Below are positions 9,394 through 17,403 of a stretch of DNA of 64,000 nucleotides, piece after piece. The position numbers were made by a program, and so were the translations under genes. The notes beneath the pieces are model-generated. The model ran no database searches. It was not told the DNA's origin and worked only from the letters and a program-made list of their open reading frames with translations. Position 1 is the first letter of the stretch, and every line of letters begins with the position of its first letter. The DNA comes from Erysipelotrichaceae bacterium. GTDB taxonomy: Bacteria > Bacillota_I > Bacilli_A > Erysipelotrichales > Erysipelotrichaceae. Location of the stretch: NCBI GenBank assembly GCA_017404205.1, contig JAFRCV010000014.1, forward strand, positions 1-64,000, given 5' to 3'.

Positions 9394-10117
9394 TATCCCT
9401 CACATAATCTTCATGCATATAAGCTACTTCTAGTCGATCATTAGATACAATCAACATAATATTTGATTTATTAGGAAGTTCATTGATGTTGAATTTAGAA
9501 TCATTTGGCACAGAATATGTCCAATGAGCCTTTACTAGATAAGCATCATAATATTGTGGCTCCTCGTAATCTGTATCATTTGAATAATCATGTATCCAAA
9601 TAGATACTTTATATTGAGAATCTTGTTTTTCAACAGTATCAATGACGATATCATCTACAATTGGCAAATTCTCAACACCATATTCCTTCATCAATAGATC
9701 TAATTGGTAATAATAATAATCTCTTGCACCAAATGAGAAATTCATATGGTATGGACCATATACATAATCAATACCACCCACATCATATGAGCCTCTTTTA
9801 TTTCCCCAAGAGAAATAATCAGCTATGAAATTTTTCGCAACAACGGGTGCTAATTCGCTCAAGTCCTCAGTGTTGATATCTTTTACTTTTGAACAGCTAT
9901 CAGTTAATTCATCATATAGTTGCTTTTGATAATTGGTCATATTGTTTGGTGCTTCATATAGATTCGCTTTGTTTGGTACAGTGTTGTCGTCAGTTTGATT
10001 AGCTTGGCTTATTAAACCATGAATAGCTAATAGTACAAAAACCAAACAGATAATCGCTAAAATAAGCATCACAATTTGGAATATCTTTTTTGTTTTTTTT
10101 CTACTAGATTTTTTCAT
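9380..10117 (-). CDS. membrane-anchored protein of unknown function, first gene of the LCP operon
   Basis: A 245-residue protein with a basic N-terminus (MKKSSRKKTKK) and one hydrophobic helix (~12-34). The exterior domain is rich in Tyr and Asp, with two Cys (one in DSCSKV). The region YVYGPYHMNFSFGARDYYYYQ at ~120-140 is the most distinctive part. I recognise no family. As the promoter-proximal partner of the LCP gene, overlapping it by 14 nt, it is likely an accessory of wall-polymer attachment. Transcription appears to start at the ATG (see the promoter at 10124). Confidence 0.7.
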   Translation of the reverse strand: MKKSSRKKTKKIFQIVMLILAIICLVFVLLAIHGLISQANQTDDNTVPNKANLYEAPNNMTNYQKQLYDELTDSCSKVKDINTEDLSELAPVVAKNFIADYFSWGNKRGSYDVGGIDYVYGPYHMNFSFGARDYYYYQLDLLMKEYGVENLPIVDDIVIDTVEKQDSQYKVSIWIHDYSNDTDYEEPQYYDAYLVKAHWTYSVPNDSKFNINELPNKSNIMLIVSNDRLEVAYMHEDYVRDIAND

Positions 10118-10123
10118 AAAACC

Positions 10124-10132
10124 ATTATACCA
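10124..10132 (-). promoter_or_regulatory. extended -10 promoter of the LCP/glycosyltransferase operon, leaderless
   Basis: On the minus strand the sequence TGGTATAAT ends 6 nt before the start codon at 10117. It is an extended -10 with no clear -35. Transcription would begin at or next to the ATG, and no Shine-Dalgarno is present. Confidence 0.6.
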
Positions 10133-10174
10133 TAGGGCTATTTTTATAATAGGGTTAGCTTTAAAACTATAAGT

Positions 10175-10180
10175 TATAAT
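10175..10180 (+). promoter_or_regulatory. -10 box of the PPTase gene, leaderless
   Basis: TATAAT lies 6 nt before ATG 10187 and no ribosome site fits between. The -35 region is weak. It is divergent from the LCP operon promoter about 50 nt away. Confidence 0.55.
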
Positions 10181-10186
10181 TATTGT

Positions 10187-10732
10187 ATGGACATCAAATA
10201 TCTTATAGAAAAAATTGAATTACTTGATAATTATTATTTATCGGAAAAAAATATTGATCTTAAAAAAGCTTTTAATGTTAAAGGCAAGATTCTATATGAC
10301 AAAAATGGCGCTCCATATCATAGATCACTGTTAATCAGTAAAACCAATGATGGTAAAAGTTTAACTATTATTAAGAAAAAAGAAAACCTTTTATTGGGTA
10401 TAGGCATAGATTTAATAAAGAAAGATAGGATAAAAAAACACGATTTTTCTAAATCAAAGATTTTCTTTTCAAGTGAATTAAAACAAATAGATGATAAATA
10501 TAATAATTATTTAAAAATATTATCTATCAAAGAAGCCTCATTTAAAGCGCTAGCTCCTTTATATCGTAAAGAAAATACAAGTTCAAATATTTTTGATTTT
10601 GAAATAAACAAAAAGATAATACCACATAAAAAAAGTAAAAAAATACTTGATAAGTATTCAGCAAGAATTAAATATCAAGTATTAGAAGATAATGAATATA
10701 TATTTGTGGTCAGCGTTTGTTTAAAGAAATAA
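10187..10732 (+). CDS. 4'-phosphopantetheinyl transferase (AcpS/Sfp superfamily)
   Basis: A 181-residue enzyme with the two superfamily signatures: GIGID at 71-75 (Mg-binding Asp75) and KEASFK at 115-120. It moves phosphopantetheine from CoA to a carrier-protein serine. A carrier gene lies 4 kb away in the convergent operon, so this is probably its dedicated activator. It is longer than AcpS (~125 aa) and shorter than Sfp (~225 aa), with about 65 N-terminal residues of unclear role. The start is leaderless. The last 23 nt overlap the end of the convergent YfhO-family gene. Confidence 0.85.
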   Translation: MDIKYLIEKIELLDNYYLSEKNIDLKKAFNVKGKILYDKNGAPYHRSLLISKTNDGKSLTIIKKKENLLLGIGIDLIKKDRIKKHDFSKSKIFFSSELKQIDDKYNNYLKILSIKEASFKALAPLYRKENTSSNIFDFEINKKIIPHKKSKKILDKYSARIKYQVLEDNEYIFVVSVCLKK

Positions 10733-12875
10733 GCTTTTTCTCTTTGACAATAGTCAACAAAAAACTAATGATCCCAATTAGACTAATTATGGTGCCTGTT
10801 TTGATGCCTGGAGAAGAAAAATACATTTCTATCTCACTATAGCCTTTATTCAATTCAATGCCAATAAAACCACCATTTACGCTTATTGGCTTAATTAAAT
10901 TTTTATTAACATAGATTTTCCATCCACTATTGTTGGGAATTGGTATCAATAAAATATTATCGTAATTTAAGTCTATTTCACCTTTCAAATAGTTGTTGCC
11001 TTTTTCAATTATATTAAATCGTGTGTATTCTTTTATGCCGTTATCTATTTCATAATTTGAGTCATCAATGAACAATGTTTCTTCAAAATCAATAAAATCT
11101 TTAAAATTATCTAAATGATCTAAGTTACTTAATGTAAAGCCAAAACCTTTGTAGTTCATGTTTTTATAAACTTTTAAGTCCGATAAATTATAACAGTATT
11201 CAAATTCAAATTCAGAAGGCAGTTCATCTTCATCATAAACAATCCAATATTTTGTTCCTAGCATATTCAAACTATAAGGGTTCTTAATATCAATAAAATG
11301 CATATAACAATCATTTAAATAATTAAATTGATTTGTTGTATTATCATACATAGAATTATAAGTCTTGCTTGACATTAGTCCGTAATCCATTGGAATATTT
11401 AAATTCAATTCTGAATAAGGAACAACATTTTCCCAATCAATGTAGTAACGATACATTATTTCATCATCTAATTCTTCATAATAAGCTACTTCGTTTTTAT
11501 TAATACGATTATATATATTGCTAAAGTTTGCTTTGACAATTGTATTAAATATTGCAAAAAGCAGCGTTACAAAAATTGTTAAATATAAAGAATATTTAAA
11601 ATTTTTGTAATAAACAAGCCAAACAAAAAAGGAAGTAAGTAGATAAACAAATAATGTTAAATAATGTATTCTATATTCTTTGAAGCTAAAGCCCATGATC
11701 AACAGAACAACTATTGAACAGATAATTAAAATAAAATATATAGCAAATAGACGATTGACTAATATTCCTTTATCTAATTCAATTGAACCAATAATTAAAA
11801 GATAAGTTTGCACTAAAAATAGCCATCTAAAAGACGGCTCACTAAAGCCGTGCATAATGGATGATAATGGTCTTAAAATTGCAATGCAAAACAAAACAAT
11901 TAATAGAAATAAACAGTTTCTATTTTCTTTTTTTAATGCATAAGATATAGAATTAATAAAATATATGATACCAACATTAATAACAAACCAATAACTATGA
12001 CCACCATCATTCTGATAAAAAATATTAGGATATGAAGAATAAATAGGAAATTGACTACTTATTGGACTTAATAGCAGTTCAATATATGTTTCTAAATTCC
12101 AAAATACCCTTGAATCACTTTCACCCAAGCGCGAATTATTTAATACTGTTAGTGATGCTGGTAATAGTATTACAGCACTTGCCATAAAACCGATTAAAAA
12201 GCCAAGAGAAATATTAATAAAGTCTTTAAGTAATCTTTGTTTTCTTATTTCTTTGTCAAACCCTAATTCGATGCTTAAACAATACAACACCATAAAAACA
12301 ACAGTTGGATACATCATATAGAAGTTTTGTGTAGAAAGAATAAAAACAGAAATAATAATCAAAGACTTTTTGCCATTTTGATAATATTTTTCAATTCCTA
12401 AGAACAGTAAAGGCAAAAAAGTATAAAAGCGGTGAAACATATAATCGCCAAGATAACTAATACTCCAACCACCAATGGCATAAACAATGGCAGTTGTACA
12501 AATAATTAGCGAGGATTTAATACCTTTATTTTTAAGAAGTTTAATAAATAGAAAAGCACTTAAATAAAAACAAACGAACGTTTCAACTATCAACAAATGT
12601 TTTACAGATTTGATAAAAAAACTAAGAGGAAAAAGAAATAACACAAAGATGTCACCAGTACAATAGTAAGTCATTGATGAATAAAAGTCGCTACCTAAAA
12701 ACAGATTCCATGAATAAGCAGGGAATCCTTTACCTTTAAAAAAATCACCAATTAATCTAAACCATTCACGATAAAATACATCATATTGATACAATTGATC
12801 GTTGCCAAAAAAGAATTGCTTATTATTAATATATAGATAAAAAACAATTAATATTAAATATAAAGTTATGATCAA
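10710..12875 (-). CDS. YfhO-family membrane protein (GT-C-like), N-terminus broken by a one-base frame slip
   Basis: A protein of 721 residues with about 13 membrane segments, an early outer loop (FFGNDQLYQYDVFYREW), and a C-terminal exterior beta-rich domain (from ~470) ending in a last helix. This is the layout of YfhO-type proteins, which put sugars on lipid-linked wall polymers. The only start in this frame is a TTG at 12875 with no ribosome site. A better start, ATG at 12922 overlapping the ligase stop (TAATG), reads MMKAFLKGKKNILFPF and meets TGA. One extra T in the five-T run at 12874-12878 (five A on the plus strand) would join the frames. It is either a real mutation, a sequencing error or slippage. 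Confidence 0.8.
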   Translation of the reverse strand: MIITLYLILIVFYLYINNKQFFFGNDQLYQYDVFYREWFRLIGDFFKGKGFPAYSWNLFLGSDFYSSMTYYCTGDIFVLFLFPLSFFIKSVKHLLIVETFVCFYLSAFLFIKLLKNKGIKSSLIICTTAIVYAIGGWSISYLGDYMFHRFYTFLPLLFLGIEKYYQNGKKSLIIISVFILSTQNFYMMYPTVVFMVLYCLSIELGFDKEIRKQRLLKDFINISLGFLIGFMASAVILLPASLTVLNNSRLGESDSRVFWNLETYIELLLSPISSQFPIYSSYPNIFYQNDGGHSYWFVINVGIIYFINSISYALKKENRNCLFLLIVLFCIAILRPLSSIMHGFSEPSFRWLFLVQTYLLIIGSIELDKGILVNRLFAIYFILIICSIVVLLIMGFSFKEYRIHYLTLFVYLLTSFFVWLVYYKNFKYSLYLTIFVTLLFAIFNTIVKANFSNIYNRINKNEVAYYEELDDEIMYRYYIDWENVVPYSELNLNIPMDYGLMSSKTYNSMYDNTTNQFNYLNDCYMHFIDIKNPYSLNMLGTKYWIVYDEDELPSEFEFEYCYNLSDLKVYKNMNYKGFGFTLSNLDHLDNFKDFIDFEETLFIDDSNYEIDNGIKEYTRFNIIEKGNNYLKGEIDLNYDNILLIPIPNNSGWKIYVNKNLIKPISVNGGFIGIELNKGYSEIEMYFSSPGIKTGTIISLIGIISFLLTIVKEKKLISLNKR

Positions 12876-12921
12876 AAAGGAAAAAGTATATTCTTTTTTC
12901 CTTTTAAAAAAGCCTTCATCA

Positions 12922-14394
12922 TTATCTCAGTTCTTTCAAATATGTTCGATTAATCTTACCATTGGCATTAAGTGGCAGTTCATCCATGATAATTATTTTA
13001 TTAGGGCACATATAATCTGATAAATGTTCTTTTAAATAAACATTAATATCCTTTGTGCTTGTTTGGGGATCAAACACTTCACAATATAGTTTTAAATGTT
13101 GTTTTTCTTCTAGATATACACAACATGATTGTTTAATAAGCTCACATTTATTGGCGATGCTTTCTATTTCTCCAAGTTCTATTCTATGTCCCATCTTCTT
13201 AATTTGAAAATCTTTTCTTGTCACAAAAACAAGGTTTCCTTCTTCATCATACTTTGCGATATCACCGGTCGCAAAATATCTTTTTGTTCCTTGTCCATCA
13301 AGATTGGCATAGATAAATTTCTCATTGGTTTTTTCTTCATCTTTGTAGTAACAAAGCGCAAGGGCATCACTACTTATATACATTTCTCCAAGAACTTCTT
13401 TTTCACTAAGCACATTTCCATCATTAATCAACAATACTTTACAGTTATCTAAAGCTTTTCCCATAGGCAAGAATAATTGGTCATCTTTAATTTCTTTAAT
13501 ATCGTATGTGGCAAACACACCGGCAATTTCAGATGAGCCAAATAGATTTACATATTTGATATTAGGAAGTGCTTCAAGCCATTTTCTTAAATATTTAATT
13601 GGGAAGCTTTCGCCTACAAAAAACACCTTCTTTAAAGTTGTTGGCATAATATCTTCAAAAGTATTAGTCTTAACTATTATCGACAACATAGATGGAACCC
13701 AAGATATGAAAGTTATCTCCTTTTGATTAAGATATTCAATTAGCTTATAAGGATATGAGAAAAGGCGACTTGGAATAATCTCCATTCTAGAGCCAGCCAA
13801 CATCATCAAATACAAATCCTTAGCAGCTGCGTCAAAAAAGAAAGGAGATTGATTACCAATTATTTCATTTGAATCAAATTGATATTTATCAATATAAGTC
13901 TTAATAAAACTTATCATCGCATCATGACTTTTTAAAACACCTTTTGGTTTGCCAGTAGATCCTGAAGTATATACCATATATAAAGGCTTATCATTTGTAT
14001 CATCAAGATTATAAACACCAATTTCATCATCATATTTATTAATTAGTGTTACATTTAAGTCTTGAGTGTTTTCATTTTCTAAATCAATAATAATTCTCAT
14101 TTGTGTTTCTTCAATTATTGATTCTAATTTTTCTTTTGGCGTTTTATTATCTAGTGGTACATAGAAATTATCAGAATATAGGACAGCAAGAATAGAGATG
14201 ATAGATGTAATTTTTCTATTAACAAAAATACCTATCGGCACATCTTTTGTGTCGTTAATTTTTTTAATTGTGTTAGCTAATTTTAAGCTTTCGTTTTTTA
14301 ATTTTAAAAAAGACAACTGCTCTATATCATCGCATACAGCTATTTTGTCTTTATAATTTTCTACAGTATTTTCAAATAAATTTAAGATATTCAT
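12922..14394 (-). CDS. amino-acid adenylating enzyme (DltA-like, D-alanine:carrier ligase type)
   Basis: A 490-residue ANL-superfamily enzyme. It has the phosphate loop YTSGSTGKPKG (142-152), FFFDAAAKDLY with Asp188 placed to hold a substrate amino group, the GD motif in YFATGDIAKYD, the hinge RKDFQIKKMGHRIELGEIE, and the catalytic Lys480 in NGKINR. It would activate an amino acid with ATP and load it on the carrier encoded just upstream, with which it overlaps by 4 nt. Length and context (carrier, MBOAT, DHHW protein) match the dlt pathway, so D-alanine is the first guess. An NRPS-like ligase for another amino acid is possible. Confidence 0.85.
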   Translation of the reverse strand: MNILNLFENTVENYKDKIAVCDDIEQLSFLKLKNESLKLANTIKKINDTKDVPIGIFVNRKITSIISILAVLYSDNFYVPLDNKTPKEKLESIIEETQMRIIIDLENENTQDLNVTLINKYDDEIGVYNLDDTNDKPLYMVYTSGSTGKPKGVLKSHDAMISFIKTYIDKYQFDSNEIIGNQSPFFFDAAAKDLYLMMLAGSRMEIIPSRLFSYPYKLIEYLNQKEITFISWVPSMLSIIVKTNTFEDIMPTTLKKVFFVGESFPIKYLRKWLEALPNIKYVNLFGSSEIAGVFATYDIKEIKDDQLFLPMGKALDNCKVLLINDGNVLSEKEVLGEMYISSDALALCYYKDEEKTNEKFIYANLDGQGTKRYFATGDIAKYDEEGNLVFVTRKDFQIKKMGHRIELGEIESIANKCELIKQSCCVYLEEKQHLKLYCEVFDPQTSTKDINVYLKEHLSDYMCPNKIIIMDELPLNANGKINRTYLKELR

Positions 14395-14618
14395 TCTGTT
14401 AATGATTCAACAAGCTTAACAATAGCATCGACACTTTTAAAATTATCTTCAACAATATATTTAGCTGAAATGTTTACATCAAATGTATCACATAGTTCAG
14501 CAACTAAATCAATTATTGATAACGAATCAATTAAACCATCCGCAATAATATTTTCACCGTCATAGTTTCTAATATCTTCGTTTATTTCATCAAGAATTTC
14601 TAATATTTTTTCTTTCAT
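14391..14618 (-). CDS. acyl/aminoacyl carrier protein (DltC-like)
   Basis: A 75-residue acidic four-helix carrier with the phosphopantetheine site DGLIDSLSIIDL. Ser32 is the attachment residue. Its size and the DSL motif match DltC and other stand-alone carriers. AGGGAG precedes the ATG. It is 24 nt downstream of the DHHW gene and overlaps the ligase start by 4 nt. It is expected to be activated by the PPTase at 10187, charged by the ligase and used by the MBOAT protein. Confidence 0.88.
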   Translation of the reverse strand: MKEKILEILDEINEDIRNYDGENIIADGLIDSLSIIDLVAELCDTFDVNISAKYIVEDNFKSVDAIVKLVESLTE

Positions 14619-14642
14619 AATCGCTCCCTAAAATATTATATC

Positions 14643-15878
14643 TTAATTTATAGGAATATAAAGATTGCCATTAAAATACATAGTATTATATGTAAAATCA
14701 ATAAGAGCTATATCAATATCATATTCATTAATGTAATAATCTAAATTGAAATCATTAGGTTTAGCTCTTAAATCAATGATTAATGTTTTATTGAAATGCG
14801 AAGCAATCCAACTCATGTTGGTATTGATATAGGAATCAGCGAAAATAAGAATATTTGGTTTATCATCTTGGTGAAAATCAAATTCTCTTAAAAAATAATT
14901 ATCACCAAAATATAAATCGTAATCAGAATATACGGTATCATTGCCATTAGCTGCATATAATTCTTTAGCTTCGTTTAAATCGATTTTATTTCCATTGGCG
15001 AAATAATCATATTCGCCAAGATCCTTTAATATATAATCTTCTAGTTTGTCACTACTTCCAACCATTCCGATTTTACTAGAGATGTTACCTTTAAATTCTC
15101 TATCATATACAATTTCTTTTTCTATTTCTTTTATTGGACCTAGTTCATAATCTTTAGAAATCATATCAATTATGTCAACATAACCTTGATATGCACCAGC
15201 AGCTTTCCAGTGTTCATCAGATTTATAGAAATATTTTTGATGGTCCTCAACACTGCCTATCTTTAATGCTGAATAAGAGATATTTCCGTTTAATTGTCTT
15301 AAGTAATTTTCCCGACATAATAAACGATTTTCTTTTTCACTATTCAACATTTCTTCAAGCCTTGTAGGAAAATAAATATATGTTTTAACATCTGGATAAA
15401 GTTTATCAAACTCATTAACGTTATAGCCTCTTGAAGAAGCTAATTGAAGTTGTTCATCATTGTATTCAACAATGCCATTAATTAAATAGCCATCATTTAT
15501 TTCAATAACATCATCTGACAAATAAAGTATGCTGACATCATTTTTAAAGTCATTATCTATATCAATAGTGCCACCACCATTTAGAAGGCCTTTAACTTTA
15601 TAAACATGACTAATAGATCCATCAACAAATTTATTAATAACTCTATTTAAGTTTGTCTTAATTTCAAAATAATTATGAGTAAGGAAATCTCTAAAATAGA
15701 ATTGGTCTTTCAAAACATTTTCTATATTTAAAGACAATTTATTATCTAAAACAATTGATTCATTTGTGGCCAATAATCTTTTTTCCATCTTAGATTCATA
15801 TCTTTGTGGCAAGATAAAAAGACCTATGCCTAGGACAAATAATAATATTAATAATAAAGATAATAGTTTATTACGCAT
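14643..15878 (-). CDS. DHHW-motif protein (AlgJ/AlgX/DltD-like partner of the MBOAT)
   Basis: A 411-residue protein with an N-terminal membrane anchor (5-23) and an exterior SGNH-hydrolase-like domain. The signature is SDEHWKAAGAY, Asp221 and His223, and FADSYINTNMSW carries the Ser of a GDS-like block. Such proteins work next to an MBOAT in alginate or cellulose acetylation and, as DltD, in D-alanylation, passing the acyl group to the polymer outside the cell. DEHW in place of DHHW is seen in the family. TAGGAG precedes the ATG. The gap from the MBOAT stop is 8 nt. Confidence 0.82.
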   Translation of the reverse strand: MRNKLLSLLLILLFVLGIGLFILPQRYESKMEKRLLATNESIVLDNKLSLNIENVLKDQFYFRDFLTHNYFEIKTNLNRVINKFVDGSISHVYKVKGLLNGGGTIDIDNDFKNDVSILYLSDDVIEINDGYLINGIVEYNDEQLQLASSRGYNVNEFDKLYPDVKTYIYFPTRLEEMLNSEKENRLLCRENYLRQLNGNISYSALKIGSVEDHQKYFYKSDEHWKAAGAYQGYVDIIDMISKDYELGPIKEIEKEIVYDREFKGNISSKIGMVGSSDKLEDYILKDLGEYDYFANGNKIDLNEAKELYAANGNDTVYSDYDLYFGDNYFLREFDFHQDDKPNILIFADSYINTNMSWIASHFNKTLIIDLRAKPNDFNLDYYINEYDIDIALIDFTYNTMYFNGNLYIPIN

Positions 15879-15886
15879 TTAATCTC

Positions 15887-17326
15887 CTAAAAACTAAAAT
15901 ATATGAAGGCCGAATAAGATCCACTGACAATAAAACATATTGATACAACTAATAATAATAGAAGTAAAATATCGTAAACATTTTTATTAATTCTTTTAAA
16001 CAAACTATGTACAGCTGGGAATAAGAATATAAATGAAAGAATCAAATAGAATAATAAGTACAAAATATCTAATGATTTTATATAAGACATTGAGAATCTT
16101 TCACCTATTCCTAATAACCCTTTTGTAAGGTTTGTGATTTCAACGATGTTGGTACATTTGAAAATCAATGATTTCATCAAGAAAATAATCAACATTGTTC
16201 TAATAATTTGGAAGGCTTTCCATAATTTTCCATCAGAATTAATCTTAAGCTTTGCCAATATCTTTCTATAGAAATCAGAGAAATTAGAATCACAGATGAT
16301 TATTAAACCATTAATTAATCCCCAGATAACATAATTAGCAGATGAGCCATGCCATATACCTGTCAACAGCCAAACAGCCAACAAAGAAATTATTTTAATA
16401 AAGCTTCTACCGACTTTTTTGTTTTTAAATTTTTTAGATATTTTTCTCAAAAACGCAGATGTTGATACTGGCATAAAAACATAATCATTAAACCATTTTC
16501 CCAAGCTCATATGCCATCTACGCCAGTATTCCGCAATTGAATGTGAAAAATATGGGTCATTGAAATTCTCAGGAATCACAAAGCCAATCATTTCACCAAT
16601 GCCAATTGCCATATCGCTATATCCAGAAAAGTCATAGAATTCTTGAATGCCATAAGCAATCAAGGCATACCAAGCTAATAAGAATGATATTTTTGTATCA
16701 CCATTTATAACTGTTGTACTAATGATATTAAGTTGATTGGCAATTATTACTTTTTTAGAAAGACCAATAATGAATCTTCTAAAACCGTTGGCGATAGAGT
16801 CAACACTAATATTTTTGTTTTTTAAATATTCTTTAAAGCTATCATATCTAATCAACGGTCCACTAATGACAACTGGAAAGAAACTTAAAAATGTGAAAAT
16901 TTTTAAGGGATTTTTTTCAGCATCATATTTTTCATAGAACACATCACTAACATAACTTATAGAAGTAAATGTATAGAAACTTATACCAAGAGGCATAACA
17001 ATTTTAAAGAAATTTAAATCTTTTAAATATGATTTAAATGCTTCTATAATGTATGTTCCATATTTAAAATAAGATAAAATACCTACAACCAATATCAAAT
17101 ATAAAACATACAATCTACGATTATTTTTAACTTTTAGCGCTGATAAGTACGTTATCAAGAAAACAATCAATAATATATGTATATGTTTTATGTCACCTAA
17201 ACAATAAAATATTATAGAAAATAAAGGAAGAAGTATGTTTCTTACATTATTGTTTTTAATAAAAAACATTAATCCAATAAATAATGGTAAGAAAAGTAAA
17301 ATAAAAAATAGAGAATTAAATTCCAT
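15887..17326 (-). CDS. MBOAT membrane acyltransferase (DltB/AlgI-like), first gene of the cluster
   Basis: A 479-residue polytopic protein with the MBOAT hallmarks: EYWRRWHMSLGKWFNDYVFMP (His272) and the invariant His326 in GIWHGSSANYVIWG. About eleven hydrophobic segments. DltB and AlgI carry a charged acyl group across the membrane to an outside partner. The carrier and amino-acid ligase in the operon point to an aminoacyl group rather than acetyl. The start is supported by a leaderless promoter 6 nt upstream. Confidence 0.9.
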   Translation of the reverse strand: MEFNSLFFILLFLPLFIGLMFFIKNNNVRNILLPLFSIIFYCLGDIKHIHILLIVFLITYLSALKVKNNRRLYVLYLILVVGILSYFKYGTYIIEAFKSYLKDLNFFKIVMPLGISFYTFTSISYVSDVFYEKYDAEKNPLKIFTFLSFFPVVISGPLIRYDSFKEYLKNKNISVDSIANGFRRFIIGLSKKVIIANQLNIISTTVINGDTKISFLLAWYALIAYGIQEFYDFSGYSDMAIGIGEMIGFVIPENFNDPYFSHSIAEYWRRWHMSLGKWFNDYVFMPVSTSAFLRKISKKFKNKKVGRSFIKIISLLAVWLLTGIWHGSSANYVIWGLINGLIIICDSNFSDFYRKILAKLKINSDGKLWKAFQIIRTMLIIFLMKSLIFKCTNIVEITNLTKGLLGIGERFSMSYIKSLDILYLLFYLILSFIFLFPAVHSLFKRINKNVYDILLLLLLVVSICFIVSGSYSAFIYFSF

Positions 17327-17332
17327 ATTTTG

Positions 17333-17338
17333 ATTATA
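17333..17338 (-). promoter_or_regulatory. -10 box of the dlt-like operon, leaderless
   Basis: On the minus strand TATAAT ends 6 nt before the MBOAT start codon (intervening CAAAAT) and no Shine-Dalgarno is present. Confidence 0.55.
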
Positions 17339-17373
17339 AAATATTTAAAATCATTAAACAATTACACAAGGCT

Positions 17374-17399
17374 TTAAAAAAGCTTCCTAAGAAGCTTTA
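17374..17399 (-). terminator. Rho-independent terminator of the O-ligase-like gene
   Basis: Minus strand AAAGCTTC, loop TTAG, GAAGCTTT, then a run of T. It directly follows the stop codon at 17404 and separates this gene from the MBOAT operon. Confidence 0.85.
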
Positions 17400-17403
17400 A
17401 TAA

